DNA of 64,000 nt from Ahaetulla prasina (taxonomy: Eukaryota; Chordata; Lepidosauria; Squamata; Colubridae): contig NC_080542.1 of the NCBI RefSeq assembly GCF_028640845.1, forward strand, positions 135,836,580 through 135,900,579, written 5' to 3'. Positions within the stretch are counted from its first letter, which is position 1. Each line of letters starts with the position of its first letter. Positions 54,225-64,000 of the stretch are shown one piece after another. Position numbers and translations under genes: made by a program. The notes under the pieces are model-generated. The model searched no databases. It had not been told where the DNA came from and saw only the letters and a list, made by a program, of their open reading frames with translations.

Positions 54225-55632
54225 CAACAATAACATCTGTAGTCATGAAAACCTTTGAAAGGCTAGTGCTTTCCTACTTGAAAACCATTATGGATCCACT
54301 GTTAGACCCCTTGCAATTTGCATACCGAGCAAATAGATCAACAGATGATGCTGTTAATATGGCTCTGCACTACACCCTACAACATCTTGAGTCTCCAAAG
54401 ACCTATGCAAGGGTCCTTTTTGTAGACTTTAGTTCAGCATTCAATACCATCATTCCAGATATTCTTCTAACTAAGCTAAACCAGCTACAGGTACCGGAAC
54501 AGACTTGTAAGTGGATCACAAGCTTCCTAACAAACAGGAAGCAGCAGGTGAAGCTAAGCAAGATCACATCAAATACCTGTACAATTAGCACAGGGCCCCC
54601 CCAAGGCTGTGTGCTCTCCCCACTTCTCTTCTCTCTGTATACCAATGACTGCATCTCCAACGATCCATCTGTTAAGCTACTGAAGTTCGCAGATGACACA
54701 ACAGTGATTGGTCTCATTCGAGACAATGACGAATCCGCATATAGACGAGAGGTCGAACAACTAGCCTTGTGGTGCAACCAAAACAATCTGGAACTGAACA
54801 CACTCAAAACCGTAGAAATGGTGGTAGACTTTAGGAGAAACCCTTCCATACTTCCACCTCTCACAATACTAGACAATACAGTATCAATAGTAGAAACCTT
54901 TGAATTTCTAGGTTCTATCATATCGCAAGATCTAAAATGGACAGCCAACATCAAAAACATCATTAAAAAAGGACAACAAAGCCAACTCAATAAGCTCAAA
55001 CTGCCCAAGGAGCTGCTGATTCAGTTCTACAGAGGAATTATTGAGTCTGTCATTTGCACCTCTATAACTGTCTGGTTCGGTTCTGCAACCCAACAAGAAA
55101 AACACAGACTTCAGAGGATAATTAGAACTGCAGAAAAAATAATTGCTACCAACCTGCCTTCCATTGAGGACCTGTATACTGCACGAATCAAGAAGAGGGC
55201 CGTGAAAATATTTACAGACCTCTCGCATCCTGGATATAAACTGTTTCAACTCCTACCCTCAAAATGACACTAAGGAGCACTGCACACCAGAACAACTAGA
55301 CACAAGAACAGTTTTTTCCCAAAGGCCATCACTCTGCTAAACAAATAATTCCATCAACACTGTCAAGCTATTTACTGAATCTGCACTACTATTAATCTTC
55401 CCATAGTTCCCATCACCAATCTCTTTCCACTTATGACTGTATGACTGTAACTTGTTGCTGGCAATCCTTATGATTTATATTGATATACTGACCGTCAATT
55501 GTGTTGTAAATGTTGTACCTTGATGAACGTATCTTTTCTTTTATGTACACTGAGAGCATATGCACCAAGACAAATCCCTTGTGTGTCCAATCACACTTGG
55601 CCAATAAAAAATTCTATTCTATTCTATTCTAT
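54225..55632 (+). mobile_element. Snake LINE (Rex1/Babar-like CR1 superfamily), 5'-truncated, long open frame
   Basis: Begins inside the reverse transcriptase and keeps an open frame to a TGA at 55265-55267 (about 345 LINE codons). Motifs in order: TSVVMKTFERLVLSYLKT, VLFVDFSSAFNTIIPDILLT, STGPPQGCVLSPLLFSLYTN, FADDTTVIGLIRDNDESAYR, FEFLGSIIS and the C-terminal RIIRTAEKII..NLPSIEDLYT. The 3' UTR ends in cacttggccaataaaaaattctattctattc. The uninterrupted frame suggests it is the youngest LINE copy here, though truncation makes it inactive. A frameshift may follow at 55265, as related families continue a few residues. Confidence 0.85.
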
Positions 55633-56460
55633 AAGACAAGTGGGGACGGGGTGATTGGGTGGGCATGAGCGGGGGCTGTTGTAAGAGATTGTAAAAAAGT
55701 GATTTTAAAAGTCTGTGATGATCAGGCAACTCAGCTGGGATCACCAGAGGAAAAAAAGATTTTAAAAGGCTCCTCTGACAATCCCAGCTGAAGTTGCCTC
55801 ATTGCCAGAACCTCTTAAAAGGATTGTTTTAACAAACTCTTTGGCCAAAGAGCTTGTAGAAAACATGTTTTTTAAGGTTCTGGTGATGAGGCAATTCAGT
55901 TTTAAAACCTTTTTTTTCAACTTCTTCAAAGAGGTTGTTAAAACAAAGAGTTTAAAGGGTTCCGATGATCCCAGCTGAGCCGCAGGATCATCAAAGGCTC
56001 TTTTTTTTTTTTAACTTTTAAAGGCATTTTTTCGGCTGAAGAAAAACTGCTTTTAAAAGTAAAAAAAAAAACCCTCTGATGATGGCGCGGCTCAGCAGGG
56101 GCAGGGGGCAAGGCCAGGGATTTTTGCTACCGGTTGTCTAAACTACCAGATCGAGTGATCTGATCCAAACCGGGAGCATTTCACCCCTGGAAGAATATGA
56201 GTAATACCATGCCTCCCACTCCCCTGAACTGATCCAAAAGAATGTTATGATCATGATTATGAAAGACCAGGATGGATGCTCTGCCTTCATTTTGATTCAA
56301 CCAAAGCTTATCAACAAAATTGTCAGGATTATAACCAGATCTAAAACCCCTAAAAAGGTCCAAATAATCTATTTCCTTCAAGTAATTATTCCCTTCCTTC
56401 AAGAGCCTTAATCTAATCTAAGTGTCACTTCCTTCCAGGCTTTAAGGAGAGGAACATGGA

Positions 56461-58607
56461 ACTAAAACATAAATAGGTTGAACCTACAGATTGATTAACT
56501 TTTTCTACTTCCATCATAATTTGTTGTTGGTTTCATCACAATTTCAGTAATGAATTTTTCCTTTTGTTCCTGACCTATCACAATATGAAATTTGTTGAAA
56601 TTTGTTTCTTCCTTTTTTCTATAAGGGATAAAATAACATATTTTATGGAATTTTCCTTTTTCTTAGAACTTTTCTCTAGGAGAACCATTAGTACTGTTTT
56701 CTAGAACATGCTACTTGAAGTGAAGGCACAAAGTTATGGCTAGACCAGTGGAAGGAAAATTGCACTGGCCAGCAGGGTTTGCTTGCTGTTTCCTTTGCGG
56801 ATTCAATCTAAAGAAGCAAGGGTTCAGTTGGAAACGTAAATTATCTCTTTCTTTGCTGAATCTGACAAGTTATGCTAGGCCAGGTGAAGCACCTATGAAA
56901 TAAATCCTGTAAATAAATTTGGCCCTTTGGTTTAATTTCTCTTGAAGTATTGATGTTTCTTGCTGCTCCTGCTTGTTATTCTCCTTTGGTTGTTGATTAG
57001 AAGTGATACTCAAGGAAAATTGCTATCTGGCCTTCTCAATTTGTAGTTCTTTCCTGTTCCTAAATGTCTTTAGTGAATAAAATTTCCAGAACATTAAGTA
57101 CAGATCTCAGGGCCCATTCACATAGTGATGAGGAAATGATTCTACGATACTTCAAGGATATGTTCATTTGCATATGTAGAGCTAAAGTAGGACTTGGCAG
57201 TTTTAATTTTCCTAGAAGGCCATATGAGAAACGGGGGCTATTGTGTGTGGGGCATCCTTAGCCCCCCCGCTGCCACCGTCGGCCAGACAGGGACAGTCAA
57301 GTGTACAAGTCTGAAATAAAGATTCCATATTACATTAATATTTTATCTCATCTGTTTGATTTTAAATTTGGCTGACCATTAGTGAAATAAACATCACTGC
57401 ATTACATTTTATAGGAATGATTGCATGACTTTCTAGACTCTGGACTTTGCCTTAAAGGAAGTTCAGTTATTTTCCAGAACTGCTGAGGTGTTTTGTTTTG
57501 TTTTGATTTTTTTTTCATTTTCCAGAGCAGTGTTATTATTATGTGGAATAGAAATGCATTGTCTCTTTCCGAAGCTTGTTGTGGAAAAAGCCATTTCCTG
57601 ATATATATTCAGTCTTGCCTTTGGCAGAATAGTTTTGTTTGTTATCAGGACTTTTTTTTTAGAGGAACAATACTTTCACTTTACATCATTGTATTTCATG
57701 GTATCCTGTATGTCTTGAGGTTCCTTCATTTAGTAGGATAAGATTTAATTCTCCAAAAGAAATGTCTTGAGTTATCATCACTCCAACGATGCTATCTTGG
57801 CTGCCTAAATTGCCAGTGAAAAAAACTTGGTTTTAGCTGTCCAAAAGCATAGGAAAAACAACATTTTTTCCTCAGGGTTGAAATATATGTGTAGCTTGAA
57901 TGTCTCTGTAGCATAAAATTATACAGCCTGAAGATAGATAGGAATGGAATAGTTGGATATAGCAGTTGATCTTAGAAAATGATTACCTCACAATCTCCTT
58001 CTTAGAATAGAGCATCTTATTTGCAAAGAAAAATAATGTAATTCGGAACTCTGGTTTGTACATTAATGCTGGAATGCTGTATATATGCACATAAATAAAT
58101 AACAGCAGGGAACAATCCACTAGACAATTCTACTGTTGCACCGCCTGCATTTATTTGATCCGTATGCATTATTTATAATGTTATTTACTAGTGAATAATA
58201 GCATACATATTGTGTTACTCATACTTATTGTGCATAATAACTTGTGCACTATTAAAATAAATGTGGGAATAGCAGCAAAATATTTTAATGTGGCCTTCTG
58301 TCCCCCATTCAAAAGTCAGTCAGTATGTTCTTTGACTACTGAGCAGTTCAGTTCTTTTAGGTCTGTTTTGGTTTTTTTTTAAACAGATGTTCCGGATTTT
58401 TGGAAATCCGAAATCTTTGGATTTGTATGCATTCCATTGTGTAAATAACATCAATTTAGCTGCATAGAAATTCACATTGGAGTTTGCATGTTGGAATTGA
58501 TGGAAGAAATGAATTCATATTACAGAAGTGATTAGTAGGAGAGGACCACATAATATCACAGAATTGCTTCAAAGGCCTGCTGAAATTTAAATTGATGTGG
58601 TAACAGA
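56461..58607. other. Intron 1, no gene seen
   Basis: AT-rich; a C-rich spot near 57260-57290 has no recognisable function. No exon or young repeat. Confidence 0.4.
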
Positions 58608-58735
58608 TTACAGATTAACAGAGTTGGAAGGTACCTTGTAGGACATCTAGTCCAACCCCCCCACCCAAACAGGAGACCCTACATCATTTCCATCAAATGG
58701 CAGCCCAACCTCTTCTTGAGTTTATCTCTATAAGA
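58608..58735 (-). mobile_element. CR1 3' tail fragment
   Basis: gattaacagagttggaaggtaccttgtaggacatctagtccaaccc then ggcagcccaacctcttcttgag: reverse of the CR1 3' UTR. Confidence 0.75.
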
Positions 58736-58774
58736 ACAAAAATGTTTAATTCCTCCTGCGCAGTTAGAGAATGG

Positions 58775-58858
58775 GTCAGTATTTCTGAACCTCAGCATCT
58801 TGAAGCTGTGTGAACTTCTACTCCCAGAATTCCCCAGCCAGCATGAGAAACTCTGTGA
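58775..58858. mobile_element. Foldback hAT fragment
   Basis: cagtatttctgaacctcagcatcttgaag...cttctactcccagaattccccagccagc...gagaaactctg keeps both ends but has lost part of the right arm. Confidence 0.5.
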
Positions 58859-58969
58859 TAAGTTAACTTTGTCCCCCAAAAGCTGTTGCTAAAATGTAGA
58901 GTGTTTCTGTGAAAATGGAAGAAAATCTACCAGCTGCTTGTGTCTCTGGAGGTGTTTTGTAGTTATTTA

Positions 58970-59450
58970 CAGATAGTCCTTGACCTACAACAGTTCATTT
59001 AGTGACCATTCAAAGTTACGACACTGAAAAAAGTGAATTGTGGGCATTTTTTCACGCTTATGACCATTGCAGCATCCCCATGGTCACAGGATTTACATTT
59101 GAAAATACAGTGGCACTGAAAAAGTAAGTTATGGCCGTTTTTCACACCTATGATGGTTGCAGCATCCCGATGGTCATGTAATCAAAATTCAGATGTTTGG
59201 CATTTGACTCATATTTAAGACAGTTGCAGTATCTGGGGGTTCATGTGATCACTTTTTGCAACCTTCTGATAAGAAAGTCAATGGGGAAGTCAGATTCACT
59301 TAATAATCGTCTTACTAATTTAACTGCAGTGATTCATTTAAGAAATGTAGCAGGAAAGGTTGTAAAATGGGGCAAAATTCACTAAACAACTGTCTTGTTT
59401 AACAACAGACAGTTTGGACTCAATTTTGGTCGTAAGTTCAGGACTACCTG
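58970..59450. mobile_element. Tigger/mariner-like element with internal 92-bp duplication
   Basis: Ends cagatagtccttgacctacaac and gtcgtaagttcaggactacctg; TA on both sides (58968-58969, 59451-59452). Starting at cactgaaaaa, a block of about 92 bp (59022) is repeated in tandem at 59114, including ttgcagcatcc. Confidence 0.85.
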
Positions 59451-59452
59451 TA

Positions 59453-60060
59453 CCTAAGATTTTTTTTTATTATGTAAGTGTAATTGTAAATTACAATTGT
59501 ACAATTTTAAGTGTAAAAATTGTACAGTTAATCATACTTTCTATAAAAAGAAAAATAATTCAGGGGATAGGATTTTGATGAAAATCTGACAAGTTAATAT
59601 TGAAGATCATGACTGATGACCCTTCTAAGCAATGCATTTCTGACTATATTTAAAGTAGGTTTCTACATGGAAATCAAGTTAGCCTGCAGTATCTACATTA
59701 TATACTGCAAGGGTATGTGGGAATCCTTGGGAGATGGAGAGAAGAGATGCTTCCTGGTGCCTCTTTAAAAATCTGTGTCTGTTTCTGGGTTCATAAGTAG
59801 CAGAAAATATATTTTAGTTAATAGGCAAGTGGCTTGTTGAGATTTCCTTAATTTAAGCATGTGCAGGTATTCCTCAATTTACAACAGTTTGTTTAGTGAC
59901 TGAAGTTAAAAAAGTGATTTACGACCATTTTCCACACTTACTTTGCAGCATCCCCATGATCATGTGACTTCATTGCAAGCTTAGGAAATAACAGTTTCTT
60001 TAGGGAAGTGCCAACTAGGTCTCCATGCCCCCCCCCCGGAAAAGTTTTCAAAGAAAACTA
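59453..60060. other. Intron 1 with a partial mariner-like fragment
   Basis: 59865-59975 (caggtattcctcaatttacaac...ccatgatcatgtgac) is the left part of a Tigger/mariner-like copy. The rest is AT-rich and unassigned. Confidence 0.5.
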
Positions 60061-60657
60061 CCCTGCATCCCCGAAAATAAGACCTCCCCGGATAATAAAC
60101 CCAATCAGACTTTTGAGCGCATGTGCTAAAATAAGCCCTCCCCTGAAAATAAACCCTCCCCAAAAATATTTAAGTGCATGCACAGCTGGTCCCCGCCGTT
60201 TCCTCTGGTTGCTTGCTGTGCAAACAACATAATGTGAAGAGGCAAGGCAGGAGGGGGAAAGGGAGGGGGGAACATGGCCCAAACACCCCACACATCCTTA
60301 CCTAAAGGCCGTTCCTGCAACCCTAGCCACTGTGCCCCTTCTGTGAAGCTAATGGCGGCCACAAAACCCATTAGCGAAGAACAGGGAGGCGATGGTGGTG
60401 ACAGGACATCCAGTTACAGCGTCGTGGCTGAGCTGACGGCATGGTGTAGACTCCTGGGAAGCATGGCTGGAAACGTGTGCACAGCCTCAGGGGCAAACAG
60501 CTGATGAGCGGCTATATCAGCAACCGCGGTGAGGTGACCACTCTCATTGCCTCCTGAATCTCAAAAATAATAAGATCTCCCCGAAAATAAGTCCAAGCAC
60601 TTATTTTGGGGGGGTCAAAAGGAAATAAGACCCTGTCTTATTTTTGGGGAAACACGG
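60061..60657. mobile_element. Mariner-type miniature element, same family as 16625
   Basis: Ends ccctgcatccccgaaaataagacc and ggtcaaaagg...cttatttttggggaaacacgg; TA at 60059-60060 and 60658-60659. The G+C-rich interior differs from the 16625 copy. Confidence 0.75.
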
Positions 60658-61309
60658 TATTTCCCTTCTTGCTCTATGTGACTGTCATCTATCAGACTAT
60701 CTATTGTTATTCGACTATTGCCAGGACTTCTGCCTGGATGACTGATTGTCGAATCTTTTTCCATCTTGCACCAGGCCCTAAAAGGACCTAATTAAGCTGA
60801 AATAATTTTTATTTCATGTACCATCTTTATTTTTATGTATGTACCATCTTTATTGATCAGGATCAATGCCACCTTTTAACCTCCTTTTCTATGAGATACT
60901 CACCTTTTGAACTTTTTCGCTTGCAAGATTCCCCCGCCTCGCAAGAATGGCCCTCCACGTTATCGAGGGCCTACCTTAATGAAGGGTCTTGGGACCCAGA
61001 GAGGTGGCATGCGGCAAGAAGAACCTTTGGGGATTTTTAAATAGATTTTTAAATAAGGGTTTTTTAAGGGGGGGAGGGATATGACGGGTGGGGGAGAAAA
61101 CCCGTTGGGGAGGGAGCCAGTCCCCGGGCTTGTTCGCGGCATTACGACATCTGGTCTGAAGGCAGAGGGGGAGGGGTTCGTTTCAAGATTAGAGGGTCGT
61201 TCAATCTGTAAGGTAAGTGGGAGAGGCAGATATGGCGGAGGGGGGGGCGTATCGAGTGTTGGGAGCACGTGCTCGCTGTTTGAAAGCGATCACGTGCTCC
61301 GGCCCCTCA

Positions 61310-64000
61310 GTCCCTACCCGTTCCTCGGGCGGCCATGATCCTCAGAGCCTGGGTTTTCGATTGATGTTATGTAATGCTCGGTCCGTAGTTAATAAAGCTC
61401 CCCGATTTGTGATCTTATTCAGGGGGAGTCCGCGGACCTTATGGGCATTACGGAGACCTGGTTGGACCCAGAGGGGGGGTCCCCCTTGTCGAGTTGTGCC
61501 CTCCAGGTTTCCGAGCATTCCATCAACCGAGGGCCCAAGGTAGGGGTGGGGGGGTGGCGGTTGTTATTAGGGAAGATCTAGAGCCTACGGAGGCCACTGT
61601 TCCTCAGATTGCCGGTTGTGAATCCCTCTTTGTGAGGTGGGGTCATAGGAATCAGTTGGGCTTGTTGATCACGTACCTGGCTTCTTGCTACATGACTACA
61701 GCCCTACATGAGTTGCTGGAGGTACTTGCCGGGGTGGCAGTTGAGACCCCCAGACTTATAGCCATGGGGGATTTCAACTTGCCATCGACCGGCTTGTCAT
61801 CGACTGCAGCTCGGGAGTTCCAGGCTTCCATGACGGCCTTGGACCTGATTCAAGTAAATGATGGCCCTACGCACATGGGGGGAGGCACGCTGGACCTACT
61901 TTATATCTCTGGACAGTGGTTAAATGATCTGGAATTAGATGATTTAGTAACAGAACCGGTGTCATGGTCAGATCATTTCCTCCTTCGCCTGGACTTCCGA
62001 ACCGCCTCCCACCACCGCAGGGAGACGGAGCCAATACGTTGGTTCCGTCCCAGGCGCCTGATGGACCCCGAGAGGTTCCTGAGGATCTGGCCCATGGCAC
62101 AGCTTTTTTTTTGTGTTTACATTTATACCCCGCCCTTCTCCGAAGACTCAGGGTGGCTTACAATGTATAAGGCAATAGTCTCATTCTATTTGTATATTTT
62201 TTTTTTACAAAGTCAACTTATTGCCCCCCCAACAATCTGGGTCCTCATTTTATCTACCTTATAAAGGGTGGAAGGCTGAGTCAACCTTGGGCCGGGCTCG
62301 AACCTGCAGTAATTGCAGGCTCTGTGTTCTAATAACAGGCTTCTCTATTGCCTGAGCTATCCCGGCCCCTCCCTAGCTGAAGAACTAGTTGCGGCCTGGG
62401 AACAGGCCGCGGCTGGGGCTTTGGACCGTGTTGTGCCTTTGCGGCCTCTGACCCGGCGCAGATCTCGTCTGGCCCCTTGGTTCTCCGAGGGGCTGAGGGA
62501 GATGAAACGCCAGAGAAGACGCCTAGAGAGTACTTGGAGGTCCAGTCATTCTGAAGCTGATCGGACACTAGTTAGGTCCTATTCTAGGACCTACCTAGTG
62601 GCAATGAGGGAGGCGAGGCGTTCCTACGCTTCCACCCTCATTGCGTCGGCAGATAACCGCCCGGCCGCTCTGTTTCGGGTGACCCGCTCTCTCCTTCATC
62701 AGGAGGTGCGGGATGACCCTTTGCAGGGACGTGCCGAGGAGTTTAGTGGTTATCTATACGATAAAATCGCTCAGCTCCGGGATGGTCTGGACCAAAATTG
62801 GGATGATCCAAGTGAGAGGGAGGAGGCACGTCTTGTTGAGTCTGTTTGGGATGAGTTTGATCTTGTGACTCCCGAGGACGTGGACAGGTTGTTGGGGAGG
62901 CTCCACACCACCACATGTTTACTGGACCCGTGTCCTTCCTGGCTGGTGCTGGCCACTCAGGAGGTGACACGAGGCTGGCTCCAGGGGATCATCAACGCTT
63001 CTTTGTTGGAAGGGGTTTTTCCTGCCGCCTTGAAAGAGGCGGTGGTGAGACCCCTCCTCAAGAAGCCCTCCCTGGACCCAGCTATTTTGGGTAATTATCA
63101 TCCGGTCTCCAACCTTTGCTTCGTTGCGAAGGGTGTAGAGAGTGCTGTGGCGCGGCAGCTACCCCAATACCTGGATGAAGCTGTCTATCTAGACCCGTTC
63201 CAGTCCGGCTTCCAACCCGGATACAGCACGGAGACAGCTTTGGTCGCGTTGGTGGATGATCTCTGGAGGGCCAGAGACGGGTTACTCCTCTGCCCTGGTC
63301 CTATTAGACCTCTCAGCGGCTTTTGATATCATCGACCATGGTATCCTGCTGCGCCGGCTGGGGGGATTGGGAGTGGGAGGCACCGTTTATCAGTGGTTCT
63401 CCTCCTATCTCTCCAACCGGTCGCAGACAGTGTTGACAGGGGGGCAGAGGTCGGCCGCGAGGTGCCTCACTTGTGGTTTGCCACAGGGGTCGGTTCTCTC
63501 GCCCCTTCTGTTCAACATCTATATGAAGCCACTGGGTGAGATCATCAGTGGCTTTGGGGTGAGATACCAGCTGTACGCTGACGACACTCAGCTGTACTTT
63601 TCCACCCCAGGCCAACCCAACAGAGCTGTTGAAGTGCTGTCCCGGTGTTTGGAAGCCGTACGGGTCTGGATGGGGAGGAACAGGCTCAAGCTTAATCCCT
63701 CCAAGACGAGTGGCTATGGATGCCGGCACCCTGATTCAGTCAGCTGACTGTTGGAGGCGAGTTATTGGCCCCAAAGGATAGGGTGCGCAACTTGGGTGTT
63801 CTCCTGGATGAACGGCTGTCATTTGACGGCCGTCTCCAGGAGGGCCTTTCACCAGGTTCGCCTGGTTCATCAGTTGCCCCCCTTCCTTGATCGGGATGCC
63901 TTGTGCACAGTCACTCATGCGCTCGTTACCTCCCGCTTGGATTATTGTAATGCTCTCTACATGGGGCTCCCCTTGAGGTGCACCCGGAGGCTTCAGTTAG
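61310..64000 (+). pseudogene. LINE ORF2, broken by frameshifts and a SINE
   Basis: Endonuclease: LCNARSVVNKAP, then CESLFVRWGHRN, AMGDFNLPST and VSWSDHFLLRLDF (to about 62000). Then a 22-nt deletion at about 62077, found by comparison with 34252-34275, and the SINE. The frame resumes as AEELVAAWEQAAAGALDRVV (62380), runs through LKKPSLDPAILGNYHPVSNL and VLLDLSAAFDIIDHGIL, and reaches CGLPQGSVLSPLLFN and YADDTQLYF (about 63580). Further single-base shifts lie near 61400, 61480, 63280 and 63710. Not functional. Confidence 0.85.
62105..62374 (-). mobile_element. tRNA-derived SINE inside the LINE
   Basis: Same SINE as 44084-44357: minus-strand head ggggccgggatagctcaggc, tail ccaccctgagtcttcggagaagggcggggtataaat, then a poly-A-like end (t-run at 62105-62112). 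The LINE sequence cacagct|gaagaact is interrupted; a 4-nt agct flanks both sides. Confidence 0.85.

Larger units (their letters stand above)
53774..56189. mobile_element. hAT element nested in the old LINE, itself split
   Basis: Left end tagaggtgaaatccaaaaatt and right end aaccgggagcatttcacccctg; both flanks are gaagaata (53766-53773, 56190-56197). Internal ends carry ccctaccggttctgtgggc and tttgctaccggttgtc. The right half has runs of tttttt and related blocks (gatgatcccagctgagc...). No transposase frame. A relative lies at 27241-27893. Confidence 0.8.
53060..56460 (-). mobile_element. Old CR1/L2-clade LINE split by a hAT element
   Basis: Upstream half (56460 to 56190, minus): LFRGFRSGYNPDNFVDKLW, then ASILVFHNHDHNILLDQFRGVGG, aligning with the SGFRSGYSxETALVALVDDLW...LDLSAAFDTIDHGILL region of the 34.7-36.3 kb copy. 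Downstream half (53773 to 53060): FYSLPFLFNINVKSLAEVI, then ADDTELYITATVHPSDAVKVLSQC, aligning with SPLLFNIYM...YADDTQLYF...AVEVLSRC. The hAT element at 53774-56189 lies between them. Confidence 0.7.
60880..64000 (+). mobile_element. CR1/L2-clade LINE, second long copy, runs off the window
   Basis: Shares leader, coding region and order with 32030-36590 from about 60880 on. Upstream of that point the two copies do not match. Contains a SINE insertion at 62105-62374 and continues past 64000 (cut at GLPLRCTRRLQL). Confidence 0.85.

Overview
The window looks like vertebrate nuclear DNA from a squamate, most likely an advanced (colubroid) snake. The evidence is the repeat content. There are LINE copies of the snake CR1-superfamily type whose 3' tails run into (ATTCT)n microsatellites, several tRNA-derived SINEs with the Sauria-SINE head and a tail ending in gaacctttacctt, and many hAT and mariner/Tigger-like miniature elements. 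There is no bacterial or organellar gene organisation. Almost every open reading frame is either transposon remnant or chance.

The only host coding sequence I can support is the first coding exon of a DIP2-family gene, best matching DIP2C (6437-6521, + strand). It sits in a CpG island at about 5500-6660. Its 5' leader holds CTG and CAG tracts that form a perfect 20-bp inverted repeat, then a five-codon upstream ORF in an optimal Kozak context. The exon ends in a GTAAGG donor. I see no exon 2 in the remaining 57 kb, so everything after 6522 is read as the start of a very long first intron, and everything before about 5500 as upstream flank.

Region by region: 1-5.5 kb is flank with a truncated LINE, a SINE, hAT miniature elements and one exon-like minus-strand stretch (4270-4463) of unknown nature. 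5.5-7 kb is the promoter/exon 1 island. 7-22 kb is AT-rich intron with scattered hAT and mariner-type miniature elements. 22-31 kb holds a CR1 tail, nested DNA transposons, two LTR-like segments and a Penelope-like segment with a hammerhead-ribozyme-like core. 31.9-36.9 kb is a mariner-type element split by a nearly full-length CR1/L2-clade LINE. 37.45-41.83 kb is one hAT element with an exact 8-bp target duplication; it keeps a decayed transposase C terminus and has collected at least seven later insertions. 44.7-50 kb is plain intron. 53-56.5 kb is a three-level nest (old LINE, hAT inside it, snake LINE inside that). 60-64 kb holds another mariner-type element and a second long LINE copy that is itself interrupted by a SINE and runs off the window end.

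What works together here is the mobile-element community. One SINE family carries a tail matching the 3' end of the long LINE family in the same window, which points to that LINE as its driver. Another SINE family carries the Bov-B-type tail. Nested insertions with intact target duplications give a relative order of activity. No self-evidently novel protein system is visible. The most useful leads are the DIP2C leader structure, the hammerhead-like motif, the composite hAT, the SINE-LINE tail pair and a template-switch palindrome in a reverse-transcriptase motif.
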